NCBI GenBank assembly: GCA_905233335.1 | Contig: CAJOED010000049.1 | Span: 1-7,914 of the forward strand | DNA: 7,914 nt | Source: an uncultured Synergistales bacterium | GTDB lineage: Bacteria; Synergistota; Synergistia; Synergistales; Aminobacteriaceae | Reading direction: 5' to 3' | Shown here: one piece after another, positions 1 through 6,755 of the stretch | How the letters are laid out: each line of letters starts with the position of its first letter | Position numbering within the stretch: position 1 is the first letter of the stretch | Notes under the pieces: generated by a model | Databases searched by the model: none | Told to the model about the DNA's origin: nothing | The model's input: the letters and a program-made list of their open reading frames with translations, nothing else | Translations under genes and position numbers: made by a program

Positions 1-54
1 AAAGAATCTGGACTTGTGCAGGTTTAAGTTCGTGTTCATAAATTTGGAGTAGTG

Positions 55-67
55 ATGATAATATCAT
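55..67. promoter_or_regulatory. 13-bp palindrome in the rraA-like gene leader
   Basis: ATGATA-A-TATCAT is a perfect inverted repeat with 6-bp arms around a single central base. It lies about 115 bp before the aldolase-like gene's ATG. Its size suits a dimeric regulator such as a GntR-type protein, but no regulator gene is visible here. A palindrome this AT-rich can arise by chance, so the operator role is inference. Confidence 0.3.
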
Positions 68-105
68 AACAAAATATTATTGTCGGAAAATAAAATTATC
101 GCTGT

Positions 106-134
106 TTGTGTTGGTGAGAGTTATGCATTAATAT
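106..134 (+). promoter_or_regulatory. Weak candidate promoter for the rraA-like gene
   Basis: TTGTGT (106-111) and TAATAT (129-134) are separated by 17 bp. This would start transcription near 141 and give a leader of about 40 nt. Each box matches consensus only partly. An alternative is TATTAT at 75-80, which has a poor -35. The true start could also lie left of the window. Confidence 0.25.
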
Positions 135-181
135 TCAGTTATCCCGAATATACAACAGCACAAAGGAGAGCTGAAAAAATT

Positions 182-883
182 ATGTCAGTCGGAAAAAGAA
201 TATACCTCAAGCGCAATCTTCCTGACCCCGCACTCGTCGAGGAGTTCAAGAGTATTCCTGCATCGAACACAGCAGACGTTATGGGCAGAAGCTGTGCAAT
301 GAACCCACGTATACACCTCGTGAGCAGTCCCAAAGCACAAATGATGTCCGGCCCCGCGTTCACCGTGAAATGCAGAGCAGGGGACAACCTCGCACTACAT
401 GCCGCGCTGAATTTCTGCAATGAGGGAGATGTTCTCGTTGTGTCGAACGAGGAAGACAGCACGCGTTCACTCATGGGAGAAGTCATGATGGCGTACCTGT
501 ACCTGCAGAAGAAAGTTGCGGGTATAGTCCTCGACGGCCCCATACGCGATATTGACGAGATAGGCAAATGGGATTTCCCGGTGTACTGCACAGGCACAAC
601 CCCGGGCGGCCCCTACAAAGAAGGTCCCGGAGAAGTCAACGTCCCTATTTCGTGCGGAGGCATAAGCGTCAACCCCGGCGATATTATTCTTGCTGACCCC
701 GACGGCGTTATCGTTATTCCGAGAAAGGACGCACCAGGTATCCTTGAGGAAGCCAAAAAGTTCCAGGCTGCTGATGAGGGGAAACTCGAAAAGACACGCG
801 CAGGCACAATCAACCGCGATTGGGTCAACAAGACACTGGCCGCAAAAGATTTCGAGATTATCGACGATGTTTACGACGCATAA
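182..883 (+). CDS. RraA-like aldolase/decarboxylase (HMG/CHA aldolase family)
   Basis: This 233-residue protein belongs to the RraA-like / 4-hydroxy-4-methyl-2-oxoglutarate aldolase family. Characterised members are Mg-dependent cytoplasmic class II pyruvate aldolases, often with oxaloacetate decarboxylase activity; others (RraA proper) bind RNase E. Visible family marks are GPAFTVKCRAGDN (57-69), GDVLVVS (82-88), GE (99-100), the active-site segment DGPIRD (118-123, with R122 and D123), then GPGEVNVPIS (148-157) and PGDIILADPDGVIVIP (165-180). The aldolase-type C-terminal tail with NRDWV (211-215) is present, which favours a metabolic enzyme over an RNase E inhibitor. I chose the ATG at 182 because AAAGGAGAG (162-170) precedes it at good spacing and homology begins there. 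The frame stays open back to a TTG at 80, but those 34 residues look unrelated to the family. The gene converges on the transporter operon and plausibly supplies the last catabolic step. The exact substrate is unknown. Confidence 0.88.
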   Translation: MSVGKRIYLKRNLPDPALVEEFKSIPASNTADVMGRSCAMNPRIHLVSSPKAQMMSGPAFTVKCRAGDNLALHAALNFCNEGDVLVVSNEEDSTRSLMGEVMMAYLYLQKKVAGIVLDGPIRDIDEIGKWDFPVYCTGTTPGGPYKEGPGEVNVPISCGGISVNPGDIILADPDGVIVIPRKDAPGILEEAKKFQAADEGKLEKTRAGTINRDWVNKTLAAKDFEIIDDVYDA

Positions 884-897
884 ATAACACACGACAC

Positions 898-935
898 AAA
901 AACCCCCTCACGCACGAGGGGGCTTCATATTTTTC
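898..935. terminator. Bidirectional intrinsic terminator
   Basis: CCCCCTC (903-909) pairs perfectly with GAGGGGG (916-922) around a 6-nt loop. There is an A-run on the left (898-902) and a T-rich stretch on the right (928-934). It sits between two convergent stop codons (883 and 938), so it can end transcripts from both sides. Confidence 0.9.
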
Positions 936-937
936 CG

Positions 938-2080
938 TCAAAACGCTATGTCCCTGAAAACAATTTCACCATTCTTCACTGTCATTAACGGACGGTAAAT
1001 ATATTCCCCGAAACGTAATTCTGCTGTGTCGTCGGCTCTGTCCCCGAACTGCGCAACGTGCTCTTCCCGCGTGAATACTGCTATGTCCGCCGGATGTCCT
1101 TCCGTGAGAGTGCCCGCGTCGATTCCCATGTGCCGAGCCGGATTTATCGTGCAGAGCGCAAAGAGTGTCTCTTCAGGAATGCCAAGCATGTAATATTTCG
1201 CGAGCTGGTTCGCCATGTTGAATGCTGTCGGGCGCAGGTACATGCTAAGTTTCGTGAGGTCAGTAGCAAGTATGTCCGGGTAAAATCCCTCACGCACTGC
1301 CGGTTCACTCACCTCAAACGAAAAATGCGCACGTGCATCTGCCGCCTCAAAAATTACTCCCCTGTTCCGCGCGTCATGTACTGCCTTCTTCACCTTCCTG
1401 AAATCATCAATAATCTTGCTGCCCTTGTTCATGTACATGTGAGTCATGACATCTCCCGCACGCAAGTACCCTAGAAGCTCTGACATTTCGCCGGGAGGAT
1501 TTGTGCAGTGTACCATGACGGAAAGTCCTAGCTTGTCCGCAACTGCTACAGTCTTCCGCAAAGGCTCATAGCCCGACTCCCCTACGACCTCGCGCGATGT
1601 TCTCAGCTTCAGGCCAAGAAGATATTTCGCTCCGTACTCCTCGAAAAGTTCACGTATTGCGCCCTCGTCATAATGTGCAGGGTTAACGTCCTCCATTTGT
1701 ATCGGCAAGCTGTCGAGTCCATACGAACACACATTGATGTACGCTTTCACCGTGAGTTTGCTGTCCTCAAGAAAATTTTTGTGCTTCCCAAAAGTGAATG
1801 CTCCCGTGCTCCCTGCGTCTACCACCGTAGTAACTCCCGACGAAAAGCAGACACTTTCAGCAGGAAGTCCGATTTTCGCCAGCGGGTATATGTGCGCATG
1901 ATGATCTATCAGGCCGGGCACTACAACACAGCCGGAAGCATCAACAATATTTTTTGCGTCGTCCTCAATCTCACGACACACTGCCGAAATTCTGCCGTCA
2001 TTCACAGCAACATCAAGATACTCATTGATATTATTAGCAGGGTCTATTACTCTGCCGTTCTTTATGAGAATGTCATACAT
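938..2080 (-). CDS. COG3964-type amidohydrolase/deacetylase metallohydrolase
   Basis: This 380-residue cytoplasmic member of the amidohydrolase superfamily resembles the group often mislabelled dihydroorotase (COG3964). A studied member of that group, Atu3266, hydrolyses acetylated hydroxyacid esters. The N-terminal MYDILIKNGRVIDP strand leads to the metal motif DHHAH (59-63, ligands H61 and H63). Then come the likely bridging carboxylated lysine K158 (LGLKLR), H191 (VMVHCTNPP), H214 (MTHMY) and the catalytic aspartate D274 (ILATDLT). A C-terminal beta-sandwich part follows (GTLTEGHPADIAVF, 323-336). All expected binuclear-site ligands are present. The ATG at 2080 follows AAGGAGGGA (2087-2095). 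An in-frame extension to 2134 would run through the upstream terminator and is not used. It is the last gene of the tct cluster but has a terminator directly before it. Acyl-ester/amide hydrolysis is more likely than dihydroorotate hydrolysis, because no pyrimidine genes are nearby; the substrate is unproven. Confidence 0.87.
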   Translation of the reverse strand: MYDILIKNGRVIDPANNINEYLDVAVNDGRISAVCREIEDDAKNIVDASGCVVVPGLIDHHAHIYPLAKIGLPAESVCFSSGVTTVVDAGSTGAFTFGKHKNFLEDSKLTVKAYINVCSYGLDSLPIQMEDVNPAHYDEGAIRELFEEYGAKYLLGLKLRTSREVVGESGYEPLRKTVAVADKLGLSVMVHCTNPPGEMSELLGYLRAGDVMTHMYMNKGSKIIDDFRKVKKAVHDARNRGVIFEAADARAHFSFEVSEPAVREGFYPDILATDLTKLSMYLRPTAFNMANQLAKYYMLGIPEETLFALCTINPARHMGIDAGTLTEGHPADIAVFTREEHVAQFGDRADDTAELRFGEYIYRPLMTVKNGEIVFRDIAF

Positions 2081-2107
2081 AATTAATCCCTCCTTGCTTG
2101 TGCCATA

Positions 2108-2116
2108 ATGATAACA
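2108..2116 (-). promoter_or_regulatory. Candidate extended -10 promoter for the amidohydrolase gene
   Basis: On the minus strand TGTTATCAT matches the extended -10 pattern TGnTATAAT at all but one position. It lies right after the T-run of the tctA terminator and about 28 nt before the amidohydrolase ATG. No convincing -35 exists, as that region is the terminator hairpin. If real, it would let the hydrolase be made despite the terminator. Confidence 0.35.
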
Positions 2117-2143
2117 AAAAAACCCCGCGAACACTCCGCAGGG
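2116..2143 (-). terminator. Intrinsic terminator between tctA and the amidohydrolase gene
   Basis: On the minus strand CCCTGCG (2143-2137) pairs with CGCGGGG (2129-2123) around GAGTGTT, followed by seven Ts (2122-2116). One pair is a T-G wobble that becomes a C-A mismatch on the other strand, so the signal is directional and serves the tctA transcript. It lies only about 20 nt from the next gene's ribosome binding site. Confidence 0.85.
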
Positions 2144-2163
2144 TCATAATTGCGAATGAAGGA

Positions 2164-3693
2164 TTACAGCTCTCCTTCTTCCGGCTCGTGATACTCTTTG
2201 CCCTCAAGTTCGGCCTTGCGTTTTGCGCGCAGGTTGCTGATGACCGTATACGTGCAGAACACCACCGCAATCACCAGGAAGCTCAACGATATGGGACGCT
2301 CAATGAATATCATCCAGTTCCCGTGAGATGCCTGAAGTGCCATGCGCAGATTTTCCTCGAACATTGAGCCGAGTATGAAGCCGATTATGAGCGGGGTACT
2401 AGGTATCTTGAAGCACTTGAACAGCAAGCCCAGCAACGCAAAGAACAGTACGCACTGAACGTCAAACACCCGGCTGTTGCTTGAGTATGCTCCGACACAG
2501 CACATAACCATAATTATCGGGAGCAGTATATGTTTCGGGATGTCGAGAAGTTTCGCGAAAATACGAAGCCCGGCACGCTCGAATATCAACATGCAGAAGC
2601 TGGCAACTATCAGCGCAAAATATATACCGTAGACATACACGCCGCTCTTGTCGAAAATCAACGGACCCGGATTAATCCCGTGAACGAGAAGACCGCCTAA
2701 GAACACTGCCGCTACTGTGTTGCCCGGAATGCCCATACACAGCAGGGGAACAAGTGAGCCACCGATTACCGCGTTGTTCGACGTTTCAGAAGCGATTATG
2801 CCGTCGATTATGCCCGTGCCGAATTTTTCCGGGTGCTTTGAGCGCGATTTTTCAGCAGTGTACGCAAGAAGTCCAGCAGTGCTCCCGCCGATGCCGGGAA
2901 GAATTCCTATTACTATTCCGATGATTGACGAGATTATTGCGTTCGGTATCTGCTGTATGAACTCTATGAATGATATGCCGTAGCCTTTGAGCTGATACTT
3001 TTTCTGTTCGAGGTGTTGTGAAAGTGTTTTGCGTCCAAAGCCCGCAAGAATTATATCCGTAACAGCAAACACTCCTATTAACAGCACGGTAATATCAAAG
3101 CCGTTCAGCAGCTGGTAATTCCCGAACGTGTAGCGTACTTTCGTGTCAATCGGAGCCATTCCCACCATCGACAATGCAAGCCCCGTAAGTCCAGCGATGA
3201 GTCCGTTCAGCATATCTTTTCCCGACAACGCCGCTATAATCGTCAGTGAGAACACAGCCACCGAAAAATATTCAGCAGGGCCGAAAAGCAGACACACTTT
3301 CGCGAGCATGGGACTAATGAACATCAGCGCAAGAATACCCATGATTGACCCGATGAACGAATACAGAATACCGACACCAAGCGCACGACCTGCCTCGCCT
3401 TTTTCCGCCATTGGACCGCCGTCGAACACTGTAGATATTGATGACGGAGTGCCGGGTATCTTGAGGAGTATTGCAGAGATTAGTCCGCCCGAAATACCGC
3501 CCATGTACAAGCCGACAAGTAACGCTATTCCTCTTGTTGCTTCAAGCGAAAACGTCATCGGAAGAAAAAGAACTACGGCCATTGTTGCGGAAAGTCCCGG
3601 AACTGAACCGAAAATTATACCTATTACCGTCCCAGCCCATATCAGGAACAGGCACACGGGGTTGAATACGTTTGCTAATGCAGAAGCTATCAT
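2164..3693 (-). CDS. tctA: TctA-family large membrane subunit of a tripartite tricarboxylate transporter
   Basis: This 509-residue integral inner-membrane protein is the large subunit (about 10-12 predicted helices) of a TTT carrier, which moves carboxylates by ion-coupled secondary transport. Family signatures run the whole length: GSVPGLSATMAV (29-40), MGGISGGLISAILLKIPGTP (64-83), the loop STVFDGGPMAEKGEAGRALG (87-106), and the repeat-half counterpart ILPGIGGSTAG (264-274). The second conserved block is ASETSNNAVIGGSLVP (301-316) plus GIPGNTVAAVFLGGLLVHG (321-339) and NPGP (341-344). The charged tail after residue 490 is probably cytoplasmic. The length is normal for the family and I see no frameshift. 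The SD AGGGAGG at 3701-3707 overlaps the tctB stop codon (TAG, 3708-3706), so translation is probably coupled to tctB. Substrate specificity comes mainly from TctC and cannot be read here; citrate in particular is not implied. Confidence 0.96.
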   Translation of the reverse strand: MIASALANVFNPVCLFLIWAGTVIGIIFGSVPGLSATMAVVLFLPMTFSLEATRGIALLVGLYMGGISGGLISAILLKIPGTPSSISTVFDGGPMAEKGEAGRALGVGILYSFIGSIMGILALMFISPMLAKVCLLFGPAEYFSVAVFSLTIIAALSGKDMLNGLIAGLTGLALSMVGMAPIDTKVRYTFGNYQLLNGFDITVLLIGVFAVTDIILAGFGRKTLSQHLEQKKYQLKGYGISFIEFIQQIPNAIISSIIGIVIGILPGIGGSTAGLLAYTAEKSRSKHPEKFGTGIIDGIIASETSNNAVIGGSLVPLLCMGIPGNTVAAVFLGGLLVHGINPGPLIFDKSGVYVYGIYFALIVASFCMLIFERAGLRIFAKLLDIPKHILLPIIMVMCCVGAYSSNSRVFDVQCVLFFALLGLLFKCFKIPSTPLIIGFILGSMFEENLRMALQASHGNWMIFIERPISLSFLVIAVVFCTYTVISNLRAKRKAELEGKEYHEPEEGEL

Positions 3694-3705
3694 GTCAGCA
3701 CCTCC

Positions 3706-4176
3706 CTAGAAACCGAATACACCGACGGGCAGCGGCATATGAATCACGTACACGAACAGCGCGTCGACAGCTAACGGCAGAACTACAGCAATCACCGCAA
3801 AAAGCACTATCTTTCTGTTACTCTTCTCACTGAACAGCAACATCTGCAGAAAAAGATATACGGCACTAGATACTACGAAACCGACCGGCTGAAACGCTAT
3901 CATGTACAGCACCATTAGTATAATCGTCGCAATTCCGCCGAACATGTCCTGATCGAACACTATCTTCTTACTCTCTTCCTTCATGTGCGTGAAAATAGAA
4001 TACAGCAGCTTGCATGCTCCCGTTACGACAATGCACCAGCCTATTAACGTCGGGACAAATGCAGAGCCGACATCAGTACGAATAACCCTGCGAACGTCCT
4101 TCACGTAATAGATCATAGCCGCACCGAATGCAATTACGATTATTGCGCACAAAATATCACGTATCTTGTTGGTCAT
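3706..4176 (-). CDS. tctB: TctB-family small membrane subunit of a tripartite tricarboxylate transporter
   Basis: This 156-residue, strongly hydrophobic protein is the small membrane partner of TctA. Hydrophobic segments lie near residues 8-25, 41-62, 79-115 (probably two helices) and 122-147. A polar loop (64-78, HMKEESKKIVFDQDM) follows the second segment. The ending HMPLPVGVFGF is typical of TctB proteins. TctB sequences diverge strongly, so the call rests as much on topology, length and position between tctC and tctA as on motifs. The ATG at 4176 follows AGGAGGG (4187-4193) at 10 nt. The gap to tctA is 12 nt, and tctA's SD covers this gene's stop codon. A hairpin terminator lies just upstream, so its expression probably depends on read-through from tctC. 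Confidence 0.9.
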   Translation of the reverse strand: MTNKIRDILCAIIVIAFGAAMIYYVKDVRRVIRTDVGSAFVPTLIGWCIVVTGACKLLYSIFTHMKEESKKIVFDQDMFGGIATIILMVLYMIAFQPVGFVVSSAVYLFLQMLLFSEKSNRKIVLFAVIAVVLPLAVDALFVYVIHMPLPVGVFGF

Positions 4177-4204
4177 GAAATATTTTCCCTCCTCGTAATA
4201 TGAT

Positions 4205-4241
4205 AAAAATTCCGCCTGTACTCACTCACGCACAAGCGGAA
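4205..4241 (-). terminator. Intra-operon hairpin/terminator between tctC and tctB
   Basis: On the minus strand TTCCGCTTGT (4241-4232) pairs over 10 bp with ACAGGCGGAA (4219-4210), with one G-T wobble and a 12-nt loop. Five Ts follow (4209-4205). The wobble would be a C-A mismatch on the other strand, so it acts in the tct direction. It probably lowers tctBA transcription relative to the binding protein, or protects the tctC mRNA 3' end. Confidence 0.75.
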
Positions 4242-4262
4242 AACTCTTCACTCTCCGAAAAA

Positions 4263-5234
4263 TTATTCTGCCGCCAACCCTGCTTCAAGTTCTTTCACTT
4301 CTTCGGGGTCTTCCCTGTTCATTTGTTCCGCGTCCCTGTAAAGAGGCTGTGCGTAATACACCTTCAGGACTTCCGAATAGCTAGGATCCTCAAGCACTAT
4401 CTGTCTGCAGATTGCCGCAAGTTTCTCCACTATGGCTTTGTCGGTGCCTTTCGGGAATTTCACCTCATACTTCTTGGCCGTTACTACTTTGTCATAGCCG
4501 AGTTCGGTGAATGTCGGGTAGTCGATGCCGGGAACACGCGCCTTTGACATTACGCCCAAGCACACGAGGTCGCCCTTCTCGATGTAGTCTTTGACCTGCA
4601 TATAGTTCGCCGCAAGAATATCTACCTGACCGCCCAGCATAGCCGCCATTCTCTCGCCGCCCGATGTCCCTACGTTGATGTTGTCGAACTCAACGCCGGC
4701 CTGACGTTCAAGCATTGTCCCAACGTATTCAGTCGTTGAGCCGAAAACTGTAGAGTAGCGGACTTTTCCGGGATTTTTCTTTGCGTAGTCGAGCATGTCA
4801 GCGAGTGTCTTCCAGCCCTTACTGTACTGCTTGTACTCGCCTTCGGGTGAAATTGCTACAAGTGAGTACGTCTCATCAATCGCAACAGTGCAGCAATTCT
4901 CGAAATCTCTCGTGTAGCTGAAATCCACCATGCCGGTTGCTTCCTGTACGAGTGCCGCCCCCGTGTGATTGAATAACAGTGTGTAGCCGTTGTTCGGTTT
5001 GTTCATTACGTCCATAGCCGCAACGATTCCTGAACCGCCCTGCTGGTTGATGACTACGAACGTCTGCCCCGTGATTTTCGCTACTCTCTGGAAAAGCTGA
5101 CGGCAATATGTATCTGTATCTCCGCCCGCACCGTATGGGAGTACAACGTTCACAGTCCCGGACGGCCATTCAGCACCGAACGCAGCAACAGCAGACATAA
5201 CGACAACGAGCACCGCAACTAACAACTTCTTCAT
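4263..5234 (-). CDS. tctC: TctC/Bug-family periplasmic solute-binding protein
   Basis: This 323-residue exported binding protein delivers the ligand to TctAB. It starts with a Sec signal peptide (MKK, hydrophobic core 4-19, probable cleavage after AAFGA near residue 21); there is no lipobox cysteine. The mature start EWPSGTVNVVLPYGAGGDTD (22-41) is the Bug-family first strand and ligand loop, with D41 matching the conserved aspartate. QQGGSGIVAA (64-73) and NNGYTLLF (81-88) match the usual GAgG and DGYTLL segments. The second lobe includes VGTSGGERMAAMLGGQVDIL (188-207) and the C-terminal PKGTDKAIVEKL (261-272). The ATG at 5234 follows AGGAGGAA (5243-5250) and gives a proper signal peptide. 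An in-frame ATG at 5285 would add 17 residues overlapping the upstream gene and hide the signal. It lies 19 nt after the dehydrogenase gene. The ligand is probably a small carboxylate; which one is unknown. Confidence 0.95.
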   Translation of the reverse strand: MKKLLVAVLVVVMSAVAAFGAEWPSGTVNVVLPYGAGGDTDTYCRQLFQRVAKITGQTFVVINQQGGSGIVAAMDVMNKPNNGYTLLFNHTGAALVQEATGMVDFSYTRDFENCCTVAIDETYSLVAISPEGEYKQYSKGWKTLADMLDYAKKNPGKVRYSTVFGSTTEYVGTMLERQAGVEFDNINVGTSGGERMAAMLGGQVDILAANYMQVKDYIEKGDLVCLGVMSKARVPGIDYPTFTELGYDKVVTAKKYEVKFPKGTDKAIVEKLAAICRQIVLEDPSYSEVLKVYYAQPLYRDAEQMNREDPEEVKELEAGLAAE

Positions 5235-5253
5235 GATGATAATTCCTCCTGTA

Positions 5254-6165
5254 CTAACTATATTTTTTCTCGTCCCAAAGCGCATATATCTTCTCGAACT
5301 CTTTGGGTACTATCCCGTGAAGCTCCTGATTGAGGCCAAGCGCGGCAGTACGTGCTAATCTTTCCTTTGTGCCCATTGCCATCAACGGCTCGACTCCCAC
5401 TTCCTTCATGAGTTCCATTGACTCGCCGACCTCGAAAGACCTCCGCTCCGAATGAATGAGATCTGCTCCTGCCATACGTAACGCAATGTCCTCGAACTTG
5501 TCGCGATTCATTGAGTTTGAGATTGACGACAGAATATAGTCCTCGACTCCGCACTTCCTCGCGAATAATAATGTTTCGACGATAAGTCCCTCAATGCCTT
5601 TCATGAACACCGAACGAACGAGCTTTATCTTTGAGGCTTCACCTGCTTTTGTGTTGTCGGGGTCATCAGGATTTACGAGGGTTATTTTCATGTTGTACGG
5701 GGTCATGAGGTCGTGCCATTTTTTGCAGCCTTTGCCCGAAGCAAGTATAGGTACTTTGTGCCCAAGTGCCATTAACGAACCGAGCATTGCGCTGTCGATA
5801 TATTCTGCTCCCAGTTTCGCGAACTCTGTAGCTTGAGCTTCTTTTACGGGTGGCAGTGCTGTCGTAACGTCCGCGAATAATTGTCCTGGTTTTGCGTAAG
5901 GCTTGAGGCCGTCAGCAGTTGATGATGTGAATTTTGCGGGAACAGCAATTACGATTATATCACTGTTCTCTACAAGTTCTTTTGCGGAAAACACTGCTTT
6001 GATGTCGGCATCCCTGCACCTGTTCAGGACAGTATCACGCATCGGGCCTTCCTTGTCCATAACAACATCGTATGCTTTGATGTCCTCGAGTCCTTCATTG
6101 CGGAGTCCTTTGCCCATGTTGTATGCGGCTTCCCCGAAACCGATAAATCCGAGCGAGAATTTCAT
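5254..6165 (-). CDS. NAD(P)-dependent beta-hydroxyacid-dehydrogenase-like oxidoreductase (DUF1932 type)
   Basis: This 303-residue cytoplasmic enzyme belongs to the 6-phosphogluconate/3-hydroxyisobutyrate dehydrogenase superfamily, which oxidises hydroxyacids with NAD(P)+. The N-terminal Rossmann domain shows GFIGFGEAA (6-14, GxGxxA) and VIAVP (72-76). The segment DSAMLGSLMALGHKVPILAS (124-143) matches the substrate-loop region of DUF1932-type members. The interdomain helix GEASKIKLVRSVFMKG (175-190) carries the likely catalytic lysine K181, in the GxxxxxK spacing of the superfamily. The C-terminal helical domain fits the DUF1932 fold. The ATG at 6165 is preceded by GAGGGGAGA about 9 nt upstream. 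As first gene of the transporter operon, 19 nt before tctC, it probably acts on the imported compound or a derivative. The substrate is not identifiable, and threonate- or hydroxyisobutyrate-type acids are only examples. Confidence 0.85.
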   Translation of the reverse strand: MKFSLGFIGFGEAAYNMGKGLRNEGLEDIKAYDVVMDKEGPMRDTVLNRCRDADIKAVFSAKELVENSDIIVIAVPAKFTSSTADGLKPYAKPGQLFADVTTALPPVKEAQATEFAKLGAEYIDSAMLGSLMALGHKVPILASGKGCKKWHDLMTPYNMKITLVNPDDPDNTKAGEASKIKLVRSVFMKGIEGLIVETLLFARKCGVEDYILSSISNSMNRDKFEDIALRMAGADLIHSERRSFEVGESMELMKEVGVEPLMAMGTKERLARTAALGLNQELHGIVPKEFEKIYALWDEKKYS

Positions 6166-6238
6166 TATAGTAATCTCCCCTCTTACGTTATGAATTTTTT
6201 TGCTGTCTGTTTATGTTGGGATTAATTGTTGTGGGAAG

Positions 6239-6267
6239 ATTATATTTTTTTGCACTCACAATGTAAA
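6239..6267 (-). promoter_or_regulatory. Main promoter of the dehydrogenase-tctCBA operon
   Basis: On the minus strand TTTACA (6267-6262) and a perfect TATAAT (6244-6239) are 17 bp apart, close to the sigma-70 consensus. The predicted start near 6232 gives a 5' leader of about 66 nt before the ATG at 6165. The leader repeats CCCA(C)AACA/CCCAACA between about 6215 and 6237, a possible but weak operator. No clear terminator separates it from the upstream rrf2-like gene. Confidence 0.75.
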
Positions 6268-6311
6268 ATCGTAAATGCTTGTCGTTTTCACAAAGTCATA
6301 TTGTGTTGTCG

Positions 6312-6737
6312 CTAATATTTTCCTGTTATATCTGTGATGTCCTTCATAGTTATGTTTTTCATTTTATCCTCAAATGCCCGCTGTATTTCATGCAGACTGT
6401 CATCAAGAGCCGCATGAATCATTTTTCCGACCGGGCATTCATGGTTCGGGTGTTCGTGAAAGTGAAACAGCCCTTTGTTACTGACCACTTCTACAGCACT
6501 ATACACATCATAAAGTGTTATATCCTCAACATTGCGTGCTAACTTTATGCCGCCCCGTCCGCGTCCGACTTTTACCATTCCTGCTGCTTTGAGCTGAATG
6601 ATTACGCGGCGTATTATTACGGGGTTCACCTGAATACTGCCTGCAAGAAAATCACTTGTGATAAATACATGACCCTCAAAATATTTTATGCACGCCAAAA
6701 TGTGAACTGCTATTGTGAACCTGCTCGAAATCTGCAA
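6312..6737 (-). CDS. Rrf2-family transcriptional regulator (YwnA-like)
   Basis: This 141-residue DNA-binding protein of the Rrf2 family is probably a dimeric repressor. The start MQISSRFTIAVHIL is classic for the family. The winged helix-turn-helix spans about 25-67, with the recognition region VNPVIIRRVIIQLKAAGMV (37-55) and the wing GRGRGGIKLA (58-67). DITLYDVYSAVE (72-83) follows, then the pattern PNHECPVG (97-104) seen in YwnA-like members. It lacks the three-cysteine cluster of IscR; only C16 and C101 are present, so an Fe-S cofactor of that type is unlikely. A histidine-rich stretch (H92, H94, H96, H99 next to C101) is notable. The start codon is TTG at 6737, supported by AAGGGG (6748-6753) 10 nt upstream and by the family N-terminus. 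It follows the YwnB-like gene by 83 nt across a terminator. Confidence 0.93.
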   Translation of the reverse strand: MQISSRFTIAVHILACIKYFEGHVFITSDFLAGSIQVNPVIIRRVIIQLKAAGMVKVGRGRGGIKLARNVEDITLYDVYSAVEVVSNKGLFHFHEHPNHECPVGKMIHAALDDSLHEIQRAFEDKMKNITMKDITDITGKY

Positions 6738-6755
6738 CGTATTAATTCCCCTTAC

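Noticed and set aside
1..51. C-terminal end of an upstream + strand gene
   Set aside because: Two frames end in stops (25-27 and 49-51) but neither gives enough residues to recognise, so no gene can be supported.
80..181. N-terminal extension of the RraA-like gene to a TTG at 80
   Set aside because: No SD precedes it, the 34 extra residues do not fit the family, and the ATG at 182 has a strong SD.
467..892. 141-codon open frame on the minus strand opposite the rraA-like gene
   Set aside because: Cys-rich translation with no recognisable motif, wholly inside a well-supported gene.
938..2080. Pyrimidine-pathway dihydroorotase
   Set aside because: The sequence resembles the COG3964 amidohydrolase group, which is often mislabelled dihydroorotase, and no pyrimidine genes are present.
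2081..2134. N-terminal extension of the amidohydrolase to 2134
   Set aside because: It would translate through the tctA terminator; the ATG at 2080 has an excellent SD and starts at the family N-terminus.
3143..3709. 188-codon open frame on the + strand opposite tctA
   Set aside because: It is antisense to a fully convincing membrane protein and is low-complexity (rich in P, I, S, A), as expected of a mirror frame.
5235..5285. N-terminal extension of TctC to 5285
   Set aside because: It overlaps the preceding gene and would place 17 residues before a clear signal peptide; the SD at 5243-5250 serves the ATG at 5234.
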